A stretch of 64,000 nucleotides of DNA from an uncultured Acidobacteriota bacterium (GTDB lineage Bacteria; Acidobacteriota; Blastocatellia; RBC074), in contig CADECP010000015.1 of the NCBI GenBank assembly GCA_902825875.1, positions 69,333 through 133,332 of the forward strand, read 5' to 3'. Position numbers and translations under genes: made by a program. Below are positions 33,875-42,647 of the stretch, piece after piece (within the stretch, counting starts at the first letter, position 1; each line of letters starts with the position of its first letter). The notes beneath the pieces were generated by a model. The model searched no databases. It had not been told where the DNA came from and saw only the letters and a program-made list of their open reading frames with translations.

Positions 33875-36154
33875 TTATTGAATCTCTTTTGCGACTGGCC
33901 CCTTGGCAATCTGAACAACCCGGCGAGTGGTTTCCAGATATTGGCGACCGAATTGGCGATCCGGTTCCAGGTGCGCGCCTTCGCCCCATTCGTTCCAGGC
34001 GTTGATAAAAACGAGTTGTTCATCGCCTGAAAGCGTTGCCGCCGTTCGCAACGCGGCCTGTCCCAGCCAGTATTCGTAAGCTTCGGGACTGGAATGCACA
34101 TACACATGTCCAACATCTTGTCGTCGTGCTGTGTTATCCCAACCGGGCATCACTGTTCTGAAGACTTTGAAATCCGAAGGCGGTTTTTGAGTCATCGCCG
34201 TCAGCATCGAACCGTAATCCCGAACATTGCCCAAAAACTCCGGGTTGAGCCGGGTGACCTGCCAGATCAGATTTTCGCAGGTGACATTGAGCGGCGGGAA
34301 TTCAACGGCGGCGTCGTACCCAAATTGGCGCGGGTCTTCAAAACCACAGGTTTGTGCGGCGACCAGATACAACTCACCCAAACCAGCACGTCGGGCTTCT
34401 TCGCGCCATCGTTCCGCAGTTCGAGCGGCAGATGGCAAAACGTCCACGCGGTAGGTAATCAGCAGCGGTTTACCGTTGATGCGAATGTAGCGGTGATCGT
34501 CGAACGCCGGGAAAAGGTTTCGTATGAAATTGCGGTCGTCTTCGTCCGAATGGTTTTGCCCGATCAGGATTTCGTGTTCCAATCCATCCCATCGCCGAGT
34601 CCAATTTTCATTCGCCCAGCAGACGCAAAACGGAAAATCGGGTCGCCCGCTTTGCAGCACTTCGTTGAACGGACGTTCGAGCAAACGGCGCCCGCCAAAC
34701 CAATAATGGTGATAACAGAATCCATGAATGCCATACACTTTGGCCAGTTCTGCTTGTTGTTCGCGGACTTCCGGCAGGCGCAGATCGTAAAATCCAAGCT
34801 CGCCGGGCAGGTGCGGCTGGTAATGCCCGACGAAGTTCGGTCGGGCTTTGGAAACGTTTGTCCATTCAGTAAAGCCTTTGCCCCACCATTCATCATTTTC
34901 CGGGATTGGATGAAATTGCGGCAGGTAAAACGCGATTACTCGTAAATCTTTGGCGGGCTGTGCTTGCAACGCCTGGTGAGTTTCACGGTTCAGCGAGTCC
35001 AGCATCTCCGTCGTCAGCAACGGTTCTGGAAAAGTTGCGAGAACTGCACTGTCCTCATTCGGCGTAGCTTCGACAGGCAAGGTTACAGTCGGAGCGGGCG
35101 GCGTTTCGATTAGTTCTTCGCGCTCGACTTGCTGGGCTGGTCTGACTGGTTGAACTGGCTGACTGGGCGTCAAAATTGCGCGCGGCTTGAACAGCGAACG
35201 CAGCCGCCACAGCAATTGCAGCATTGCCCAGCCTCTGCTGCCTGTAATCAAATCCAGTTGAGTGTGTAGCGCCCGGATCGTCTGCTGATTTTGTTCATAC
35301 AGTTTGGCCTGAAATTCAGCCTGATCGGCCAGTTGTTGATGAATTGTGGCAAGTTCATGGCGATGAATTGTCAGATCGTGTTGCCGGGCGCCTGCCATTT
35401 CCGCCAGGTTTCGATTGAGCCGGATAATTTCTTCTTCGTGTTCCTGCTTGCGACGAAGCAGCAGAATTCGCTGGCCAAGCGCGAAAAAGATTCGCCGAAT
35501 GGCAGCGAGTTCACGTCCTCTGGTTTCCAGCAGGGAATGAAATGCGGCTGGTTGTTCGCTGCCGACAGCCAGGACTCCCAAACCGTATCCGTGCAGAAAC
35601 TCCAGGTGCGGATAACTGTTTTTGATTTCGTCAAAGAATCGTCGCACGCCGAATTTGCGATCAAGCACATTGGTATCGTGAAACAGCACGACTCCACGAG
35701 TGCTCATTTTGGGTAGCCATCCGTCAAAATCGCTTTTGACGGCTTCGTAAGTGTGTGTGCCGTCAATGTGCAGCAGATCAATCGAACCATCGGCAAAACC
35801 AGCGCGCGCCGTTTCGAAATCGTTCTGCACCAGACTGGAAAAACCGCCGTACAGCGGGTCGTGATGTTCGCGCAATTCGTCCAGCACGGCAGAACTGTAT
35901 TCGCCGATATGAACATCGCCTTGCCAGGTGTCCACAGCGTAACAGCGCGTCGCCAGTTCCAGTTCCTTCACCGTCTGGCAAAAAGCGCAGTACGAATCGC
36001 CGTAATGAGTGCCGAGTTCAACCAGCAGCCTCGGTTCCAGCAACTGCACCAGGAACATGCCGAACGGAATGTGTTCCTGCCAAAACGAATGCCGCGTCAG
36101 GCGAATCGGAGTAGAAAACAGAATCGGGTGATCGAGAAAATTGAATGCTTGCAT
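33875..36154 (-). CDS. Methyltransferase / coiled coil / WbsX (GH99-like) fusion
   Basis: This 759-residue protein has three parts. An N-terminal SAM-dependent domain (about 30-215) shows LVELGTHYGDSYCAFCQTV and LLHIDGTHTYEAVKSDFDGW, like cephalosporin-hydroxylase/TylF-type methyltransferases. A coiled coil (about 220-300) ends in ITGSRGWAMLQLLWRLR. The C-terminal WbsX domain (about 405-759) shows VIAFYLPQFHPIPENDEWWG, FCYHHYWFGGRRLLERP and FINAWNEWGEGAHLEPD. WbsX domains occur in O-antigen clusters and resemble GH99 glycoside hydrolases. It follows the TylF-like gene by two bases. It probably assembles and caps surface polysaccharide. Confidence 0.87.
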   Translation of the reverse strand: MQAFNFLDHPILFSTPIRLTRHSFWQEHIPFGMFLVQLLEPRLLVELGTHYGDSYCAFCQTVKELELATRCYAVDTWQGDVHIGEYSSAVLDELREHHDPLYGGFSSLVQNDFETARAGFADGSIDLLHIDGTHTYEAVKSDFDGWLPKMSTRGVVLFHDTNVLDRKFGVRRFFDEIKNSYPHLEFLHGYGLGVLAVGSEQPAAFHSLLETRGRELAAIRRIFFALGQRILLLRRKQEHEEEIIRLNRNLAEMAGARQHDLTIHRHELATIHQQLADQAEFQAKLYEQNQQTIRALHTQLDLITGSRGWAMLQLLWRLRSLFKPRAILTPSQPVQPVRPAQQVEREELIETPPAPTVTLPVEATPNEDSAVLATFPEPLLTTEMLDSLNRETHQALQAQPAKDLRVIAFYLPQFHPIPENDEWWGKGFTEWTNVSKARPNFVGHYQPHLPGELGFYDLRLPEVREQQAELAKVYGIHGFCYHHYWFGGRRLLERPFNEVLQSGRPDFPFCVCWANENWTRRWDGLEHEILIGQNHSDEDDRNFIRNLFPAFDDHRYIRINGKPLLITYRVDVLPSAARTAERWREEARRAGLGELYLVAAQTCGFEDPRQFGYDAAVEFPPLNVTCENLIWQVTRLNPEFLGNVRDYGSMLTAMTQKPPSDFKVFRTVMPGWDNTARRQDVGHVYVHSSPEAYEYWLGQAALRTAATLSGDEQLVFINAWNEWGEGAHLEPDRQFGRQYLETTRRVVQIAKGPVAKEIQ

Positions 36155-36156
36155 GT

Positions 36157-36990
36157 CTAACTTTCAGCAGGACACTGCCAATACACGCCTGTCCAATCAA
36201 CTTGGTGAATCGGGGCGGTGATGTTGTGAGCTTCGCGGTAATCGTGAACTGCCTGTCGGCACGATTCCAAATACCCGTAATCGTCCACAATCAAATACCC
36301 ACCCGACGAGAGTTTGGGATACAGATGCGTCAGAGCGTCCATCGTGGATTCGTACATATCGCCATCCAGCCGCAACACCGCTAATTGTTTGACTGGCGCA
36401 TTCGGCAGCGAATCCCGAAACCAGCCGGGAAGAAATTCCACTTGATCGTCAAGTAACCCGTATCGGTCGAAATTCTGTTTGACCTGCTCCACCGACACAG
36501 CCAGATGAGAAAGCAGATGTAGCTCATCGCCTTTGTCCGCCGGATAGCGAGTTTCGTCCGGTTCCGGCAATCCCTGAAAAGAATCGGCCACCCAGACTTT
36601 GCGATTTGTGATCTGGTGGGCTTTCAAAATGGCGCGCATAAATATCGTCGAACCGCCACGCCAGACACCTGTTTCCATCAAATCGCCCGGAACGTTGTTT
36701 TTCAACGCCTCTTCGACGCAGAACTGCAAATTGTCCAGTCGCTTCAATCCGATCATGGTGTGCGCCATCGAAGGATGATCCAGGCCTTCCAGTCGCAACT
36801 TCGGATCGAATTCGATGTTGCGCATCAATCGCAGTGTCTGCTTTCCATCACCTACGGCCAGCAACGCTCGCCAGGCTGTTCGTTGGGCAATGGGCAGTTG
36901 GTCAAGTTCCACCTGTTTGGGAACTTCGCCCCAGATGGAAAACGAAAGACATCGCTTCATCAAATCCAGATACAGGTCAGTTGAGTTCAT
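36157..36990 (-). CDS. TylF/MycF-family O-methyltransferase
   Basis: This 277-residue protein has the TylF signature: GDLMETGVWRGGSTIFMRA (SAM site), VWVADSFQGLPEPDE and LRLDGDMYESTMDALTHLYP (metal/acid motif), then GGYLIVDDYG. Relatives methylate sugar hydroxyls in macrolides and surface glycans using Mg2+. It sits between a GT39-like membrane protein gene and the WbsX fusion gene, with gaps of 5 and 2 bases, so it is almost certainly co-transcribed with both. The substrate is probably a sugar of the exported polysaccharide. Confidence 0.9.
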   Translation of the reverse strand: MNSTDLYLDLMKRCLSFSIWGEVPKQVELDQLPIAQRTAWRALLAVGDGKQTLRLMRNIEFDPKLRLEGLDHPSMAHTMIGLKRLDNLQFCVEEALKNNVPGDLMETGVWRGGSTIFMRAILKAHQITNRKVWVADSFQGLPEPDETRYPADKGDELHLLSHLAVSVEQVKQNFDRYGLLDDQVEFLPGWFRDSLPNAPVKQLAVLRLDGDMYESTMDALTHLYPKLSSGGYLIVDDYGYLESCRQAVHDYREAHNITAPIHQVDWTGVYWQCPAES

Positions 36991-36995
36991 AAGCT

Positions 36996-39236
36996 TTATT
37001 GGGAACAGGTCGCCGTCAACGGTGAGTTTCCAAGTTCGATGGGCGCTCCTGAAACTTTCACGCTGATCGAATGCCGACGACCGTCATTCAGTTGATCCGG
37101 CGGGCGAAACGTAAAACCGTGTCTGCCGTTTCCTTTGCCCGCCACCAGCAAATCCTGTCGCGTCAGGTTGGCTGGAATTGTCGTCAGCAATTGGCCGTTG
37201 TCGTAAATGTCTACTTTTAGCGAACAGTTGGGCAAGTTTGTATTCCATACCCAGCCGCGAATGGTTTGGCAGGTCGCCTCATCCAGATAGCCTTCATAAA
37301 CAGGTTGAGGCTGGGTGTTCGCTGCCACCGGCAAGCATTCGTTTGATCGCAGGTTCAACGTCTCGGTTGCCATCGTGGCGGGCAACGGAGTGCGGCAGAA
37401 CACGTGAGCTGTTTCGCTCGCAAAAACCAGTTCATACAAATTGCCGGTTGGACGTTCAAAAGGAGAATCGTCTGACAATGTCTGTCCTTGATGCGACAGC
37501 AAAATCCATGTCGGTTTTTCGGTTTCAACTTTGGCCAACCACTCTGCTGTCTGTGGCCAGACGAAGTCATATTCAATACTTAAAACGCGAGGCCGCAAAT
37601 GATAAGGCAAAAAACTTCCGCCGTTCAGGAACACAGTGTCTTCATTGCTCGCGCGTGCATTGATAAATTTCACTCCTGGATAGCTCAGTCGAAAATCGTT
37701 CAGCCAGGAATCTCGCTCGGATTCCGTGATTGGCGGATAAAATTTCCTGGCATAGATCATTTTGTTGAGTTGCACGAAAGTCGGCAAAGCGAGGCACAAA
37801 ATCACCACTGCCCAAATTGCCAATCGCTTGGATGGCGATGCAAGTATACGATTGAAAATCCATTCCAAGCTTTCGCAAATCGCCAGCCCGATCATTGGCA
37901 AGACCGGAAACAGAAACCTGAGCGCCTGGATTGAAAAAAACCAGGCAGTTGTGAAAAACAAAATCCAGCCAGTCCACCACCGCACAGAGCGATCCTTCAG
38001 CGAAACGATCCAGGCCAATGGCCAGATGATGACGACCGGGAGAAATGATAAATGTTCGTCCGGGAAAAACTTCTTCGGGTGAACCACCAGTTCGTAAGGA
38101 AGGCGGATAAAATTCCAGAGCGTGTGAGGAATCCCGACGGATTTGCCGAAATCTTGGACTTTCAAAGAACTGTAATTCCACCACCCCTTACTCAGTTGCG
38201 GAAACATTGGCCACATAGGGTTTCCCGCGTGATAAGCAATGAAGCCGAACCAGGGAATCAACACCAATGCCGCCAGTGTCCATCCTTTCAACAATTGATT
38301 ACGCGAAAGCCAATTCCGCCATGTTGCCCAGAAACTCCAGGCCACGATTCCGGCTAAAAAGATCAAGCCGGGCATTTTGGTGCTGGCGGCCATTGCCGCC
38401 AAAGTGATGGCTAGAAACCACCACTCGGATTTCTTTTCATCGGCAAAAAGCTTCAGGGCGTACACGGCCAGAAATGAATAACAGGTCAGCCCCATATCCA
38501 CATAAGCTGTTCCCTGAAACAACAACACCAGCGGATGCGCCAACCACAACGCTGCTGTAGTCAGCCCAACCGCCGGTCGTTCCTGCCGAATTCCCCAAGC
38601 GATCAATCCTGTTGCCGTCAGAATAAAAAAAGTGTGCCCGATCAAGTGAGCATGCAGATCATCGCCCAGCGCCATTCCCCAACTGAACAGCAAATGCTCC
38701 AACGCTGGAACCACCGGATAAGGAAGTCCCATGCGAAGTATCAGTTTGTGTGCGTTCAGGTAATCCCTTGCCAGCGGCAAATGGTACAGAGTCGAGTCCC
38801 AGGCGATGGGCGGAAACAACGACAACCACACCAGATGGATTTCATAAGCGGTAACCAAAACGGCCAATGCCAAAAGGCCAAACAGCTTCAGTGGCGAACG
38901 CTGGTACTTATGGCGAACCCAGTCGCGCCAACCTTTCAGCCAATCTTTGCCGAACAGATTCGACCGCCAGCGAAAAATTCCGTAAGCGGCGATCAGGATC
39001 GTCACCGTTTGAATCAAGCGAGGATAAAACAAGCCGTTGATGGCCAGCACGAACCACAGCAACGAAACCAGCCCTAATCCAAGAGCGATGCGGAAGATCG
39101 TTTTTTCCAGCCACGAATTGAATTTGACGTGCCGCAGGCAAACATCGCCCAGCGTGGCAGCCGCCCAAAGCATCAACAGCCAAACACTCAGATGAGACGC
39201 CAGCCAGGGGGCAAATTTGATCAACAGGCTAATCAT
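36996..39236 (-). CDS. Multi-spanning GT39/ArnT-like glycosyltransferase
   Basis: This 746-residue polytopic membrane protein has many hydrophobic segments in its first about 480 residues and a soluble C-terminal part (about 490-746) with a beta-rich end. Between the first membrane segments, FPPIAWDSTLYHLPLARDYL contains the acidic/aromatic pattern of the first periplasmic loop of dolichyl/polyprenyl-phosphate mannosyltransferase-type (GT-C) enzymes. Such proteins transfer sugars from lipid-phosphate donors at the outer face of the membrane. It lies in the leftward polysaccharide operon. The acceptor is unknown. Confidence 0.8.
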   Translation of the reverse strand: MISLLIKFAPWLASHLSVWLLMLWAAATLGDVCLRHVKFNSWLEKTIFRIALGLGLVSLLWFVLAINGLFYPRLIQTVTILIAAYGIFRWRSNLFGKDWLKGWRDWVRHKYQRSPLKLFGLLALAVLVTAYEIHLVWLSLFPPIAWDSTLYHLPLARDYLNAHKLILRMGLPYPVVPALEHLLFSWGMALGDDLHAHLIGHTFFILTATGLIAWGIRQERPAVGLTTAALWLAHPLVLLFQGTAYVDMGLTCYSFLAVYALKLFADEKKSEWWFLAITLAAMAASTKMPGLIFLAGIVAWSFWATWRNWLSRNQLLKGWTLAALVLIPWFGFIAYHAGNPMWPMFPQLSKGWWNYSSLKVQDFGKSVGIPHTLWNFIRLPYELVVHPKKFFPDEHLSFLPVVIIWPLAWIVSLKDRSVRWWTGWILFFTTAWFFSIQALRFLFPVLPMIGLAICESLEWIFNRILASPSKRLAIWAVVILCLALPTFVQLNKMIYARKFYPPITESERDSWLNDFRLSYPGVKFINARASNEDTVFLNGGSFLPYHLRPRVLSIEYDFVWPQTAEWLAKVETEKPTWILLSHQGQTLSDDSPFERPTGNLYELVFASETAHVFCRTPLPATMATETLNLRSNECLPVAANTQPQPVYEGYLDEATCQTIRGWVWNTNLPNCSLKVDIYDNGQLLTTIPANLTRQDLLVAGKGNGRHGFTFRPPDQLNDGRRHSISVKVSGAPIELGNSPLTATCSQ

Positions 39237-39251
39237 TCTTTCTTGTTTCCA

Positions 39252-41525
39252 TCAATGATCTCTGGCGATGTGATCGTGAGCTTCCAGCTTGAGCGGCACA
39301 TTCTGGTGCGGTTGCCACGCGGTTTGCCATTTGGCTTCGTACTGTCGTTGGTTTTCTTCAAAAAGGCGGTCGTAATCGCCGGATTTGATGAGTTTGCCAA
39401 ATGCCGCCTGCCCGAAATGATGCACGAACACATCCGCCGCGCAGACCAACCGATAGCCCGCCTGTTTGACGCGGACAGAATAATCGTCGTCTTCAAACAT
39501 GCCTATGCCGAATCGTTCGTCCAGCGGGCCGATTTGTTGGAAGACTTCGCGGCGGATTGCCACGCAGAACATCGCCAGCATGTGAATGTCCGATACCAGC
39601 AAATCGTGTTGCCAGGTGTGTTCGTGCGCGAAGTTTTCCATCTCTCGCCACGTGAAGTATGGAACTTCGATCTTGGCTTCGTTGCCGACGAAGTTCGTCA
39701 CTGGCCCGACCATTCCGACTTTGGGATCATTCAAATGGCGCAGCAAACGGCTCAACCAGCCGGGCGGAACAATCGTGTCGTTGTTCAGCAGCACGATGAA
39801 ATCGCCCGTCGCCAGTTCGATGCCCTGGTTGTTCGCTTTGGCAAAACCGAAATTCTGATCGTTCAGAATCACTTTTACCGAAGGTTCCAGTTCGGCCAGT
39901 TGGCGCAGGTAATCCGGCGTGCCGTCTTTCGACAGGTTGTCCACGATGATGATTTCGACGTTTGGATATTCGGTGTTTCGCGACACGCTTTCCAGGCACA
40001 GCCGCGTCAACGCCAGATTGTTGTAAGTGACGATGATGATGCTGGCTCGCGGAACCGCTTGCCGAAGTTGCGCTTCGATCGGGTCATAACGATTTTTCCA
40101 GGTGTGTTGGCGAGCCAGCGCGCGACGCTGTTCCGCCAACTGCGAATCGGTTTCGGCAATTGCCGCATCGAGCTTGGCGGCGAAATCTTCGGCGTTGTCA
40201 GCCAGATAAACGTGTTGGCGGTATTGCTGAAGCTCCGACATTTTGGTGGCGACGACGGGCTTGCCGCCGCTCCAGTATTCGTACAGCTTCACCGGATCGG
40301 TCGCTTCGGTAATCGGGTTGATCTTGAAGGGAATCGTGCAAACGTCGAAATGATAGAGATACTGCGGCATCGTTTCGTATGGTTGCTGTCCCAACAGTTT
40401 GACGTTCGGCAGCGACTGCAAACCGGAAACGTCCACGTCGAACACTCCGCCAAGCAAGACAAAAGAATAATCAGGTCTTTGTTTGGCGACTTCTGTCAGC
40501 AACTCAACGTCGAACCAGTCGGCGATGGCTCCGAAATAACCGACGACCGGATGTTGAATGTCGGGCAACAACGAATTCGGCTGGCAACGACTGGCGTAAA
40601 ATTCGTAATCTGCGGCGTTGCGCGCCAGCACGACAGGTTTGCCCGCTTCACTGCGCCAATGCCATTTGTCGGCCAGTCGCTGAGCCGTCACCACCAGCAA
40701 ATCACAAGCTTCGACCAGATGATGTTCGGCTTCCAGGCTGGCAGGCTTAATGCCTGGGAAGTTTTCCCATTCATCCATGCAATCGTAAACAACCTGCCAG
40801 CCCCAGCGGCGACGGGTTTCAAGCGCCGCCTGGCTCCACGAAGGAATCATCACATAACCGATGGCCTGATTGATCGAAAGCTCGCGGCGCAAATTGTCCA
40901 GCGCATCCAGCGCCAGTTCCAAATCTTTGCCTTCGATGACTTCATGAAAAATGTCCAGCGGGTAACGAGCGGCGATTTCCACTTGGTAAATGTTCTCGGC
41001 AATCGGCGTGATGGCGAATCTAGGGCGAGAATAGCGGCTGCGAAACTTCGACACGCTTAGGTAAAAAACGCGGTGGCCGTTGGCGGCAAACTGCGACATC
41101 AATTGTTGCGGTCGTTGAAAGCGGAACGACCAGTCAATGATCGAAAAACAAATCACATCCGGTTTGGCACGCGAAGTCGCCGCCGGTGGGCGGTTGAGAA
41201 TCGCTTCCACATCCGGTTTGGGTAAATGGGGCAACAACGTGACGGAACGATAAAAATCGTTGCCAGTGGAATCGTTCAGCGAAATTCGCACACGTTTTTT
41301 AGTCTGAAAATAATCGGTAATCAGGTTGCCGAGCGGCAGCAAGCCAAACCGGCTGCGAACGAATTGCACGGCTCGTCGGCGCACAGGATGCGGAACCATC
41401 ACACGCAGCGCCGCGCGAACAGCTCTGTAAGTTCCGTTGTGCAATTCCTGACGGACGGCAAGCCGCGTTCTTTGAAACAGGTTGAATTTGGAATCAGCGC
41501 GGGGCTGACCATGGATTTCGGACAT
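39252..41525 (-). CDS. Two-domain glycosyltransferase (GT4-like plus GT2)
   Basis: This 757-residue protein joins a GT-B-type domain (about 100-470; PDVICFSIIDWSFRFQRPQQ, YDCMDEWENFPG, VVGYFGAIADWFDVELL, EYWSGGKPVVATKMSE) to a GT-A/GT2 domain (about 490-757; ASIIIVTYNNLALTRLCLES, IIIVDNLSKDGT, NFGFAKANNQG, and LLNNDTIV as the metal-binding acidic motif). One polypeptide could therefore add two sugars in succession. I chose ATG at 41525; the longer frame to 41651 adds an implausible arginine- and cysteine-rich leader. It heads the leftward polysaccharide operon, divergent from the ABC exporter genes. Confidence 0.88.
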   Translation of the reverse strand: MSEIHGQPRADSKFNLFQRTRLAVRQELHNGTYRAVRAALRVMVPHPVRRRAVQFVRSRFGLLPLGNLITDYFQTKKRVRISLNDSTGNDFYRSVTLLPHLPKPDVEAILNRPPAATSRAKPDVICFSIIDWSFRFQRPQQLMSQFAANGHRVFYLSVSKFRSRYSRPRFAITPIAENIYQVEIAARYPLDIFHEVIEGKDLELALDALDNLRRELSINQAIGYVMIPSWSQAALETRRRWGWQVVYDCMDEWENFPGIKPASLEAEHHLVEACDLLVVTAQRLADKWHWRSEAGKPVVLARNAADYEFYASRCQPNSLLPDIQHPVVGYFGAIADWFDVELLTEVAKQRPDYSFVLLGGVFDVDVSGLQSLPNVKLLGQQPYETMPQYLYHFDVCTIPFKINPITEATDPVKLYEYWSGGKPVVATKMSELQQYRQHVYLADNAEDFAAKLDAAIAETDSQLAEQRRALARQHTWKNRYDPIEAQLRQAVPRASIIIVTYNNLALTRLCLESVSRNTEYPNVEIIIVDNLSKDGTPDYLRQLAELEPSVKVILNDQNFGFAKANNQGIELATGDFIVLLNNDTIVPPGWLSRLLRHLNDPKVGMVGPVTNFVGNEAKIEVPYFTWREMENFAHEHTWQHDLLVSDIHMLAMFCVAIRREVFQQIGPLDERFGIGMFEDDDYSVRVKQAGYRLVCAADVFVHHFGQAAFGKLIKSGDYDRLFEENQRQYEAKWQTAWQPHQNVPLKLEAHDHIARDH

Positions 41526-41783
41526 AACGGTAATTTCGCGCAACCGACAAAGATGAGGCAGGAACGATTGGAATCCAATCGGCGAGGTTCCCGCAAAAGC
41601 GGGGCGCACTATACAACAGCGCCGTTGACGCGACCAAACGCGGCCAGACAAATGCTGAATTGACTAAACCGCAACCGTCACCTATAAATCCTGCGGCGTC
41701 GGTTGGCCTGTAAATTTGTTGTTCAGATCGTCGGCGCAAAGGCTTTTATCCGGCCCTGAAACTCGTTCATCACCAGACAAACC

Positions 41784-42647
41784 ATGTCCGCACAAATCAA
41801 CAAGATCAATTTTGCCGAGCGGCAGTCTGCCAAAATGCAGGTTTATGATTCGGCGTTGCTGAATAATCCGGCATTGTCGGAGTTGAAAGACCTGTGGCAA
41901 TACCGCGACCTGCTGATGCAGTTAATCGCGCGCAACATCAAAACCAGGTACAAGCGGTCTGTGCTGGGCATTTTGTGGACGATGCTTAATCCGTTGCTGA
42001 TGATGTTGGTGCTGACGTTTGTCTTTTCGAACGTGTTTCGGTTTCAGCAACCGCATTATGCGGCTTATGCCTTGGCGGGGGTGGCGCTGTGGAATTTCTT
42101 CGCGCAGACCACGACCGGAGCGATGAGCGAATTGATCTGGGGCGGCAATTTGATGAACAAGATTTATCTGCCGCGTTCGATTTTTGCCGCCAGTGCGCTG
42201 GGAACTTCGCTGGTCAACCTGTTGCTGACGCTGATTCCGCTGTTTGTGGTAATGGCCATCACTGGAGTTCCGTTTCGCCCGGCGTTGCTGATTTTGCCAT
42301 TGCCGATTTTGCTGACGGCGATGTTTGCGCTGGGAGTCGCGCTGATACTGTCGCGCGTGGCAGCGTATTTCGCCGATGTGTTGGAGATGTACCAGATTTT
42401 TTTGACGGCCTGGATGTATCTGACACCTATCATTTATCCGAAAGAAATCATTTCGCCGGATCTGCAATGGTTGTTCAACCTGAATCCGATGTATCACCTG
42501 ATCGAAATTTTTCGCGCGCCGCTGCTGATCGGCTGGCTGGCCGGGCCGAAAACTGTGCTGGCTTCGACGGCGGCGGCAGTGGTCACGCTGGCATTTGGCT
42601 GGTGGTATTTTTCCAGGAAAGCCGATGAGCTTGCTTACCGAATCTGA
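41784..42647 (+). CDS. Polysaccharide ABC exporter, permease (Wzm-like)
   Basis: This 287-residue integral membrane protein has about six hydrophobic segments and an amphipathic N-terminal region with the family motif LIARNIKTRYKRSVLGILW. It fits ABC-2 permeases of the Wzm/TagG type that move undecaprenyl-linked O-antigen or teichoic-acid chains across the inner membrane. It overlaps the ATPase gene by 23 bases, a typical permease/ATPase pairing. It opens the rightward half of the polysaccharide locus. Confidence 0.92.
   Translation: MSAQINKINFAERQSAKMQVYDSALLNNPALSELKDLWQYRDLLMQLIARNIKTRYKRSVLGILWTMLNPLLMMLVLTFVFSNVFRFQQPHYAAYALAGVALWNFFAQTTTGAMSELIWGGNLMNKIYLPRSIFAASALGTSLVNLLLTLIPLFVVMAITGVPFRPALLILPLPILLTAMFALGVALILSRVAAYFADVLEMYQIFLTAWMYLTPIIYPKEIISPDLQWLFNLNPMYHLIEIFRAPLLIGWLAGPKTVLASTAAAVVTLAFGWWYFSRKADELAYRI

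Noticed and set aside
39129..41060. 643-codon plus-strand frame opposite the GT4-GT2 gene
   Set aside because: Antisense shadow; the glycosyltransferase motifs are on the minus strand.
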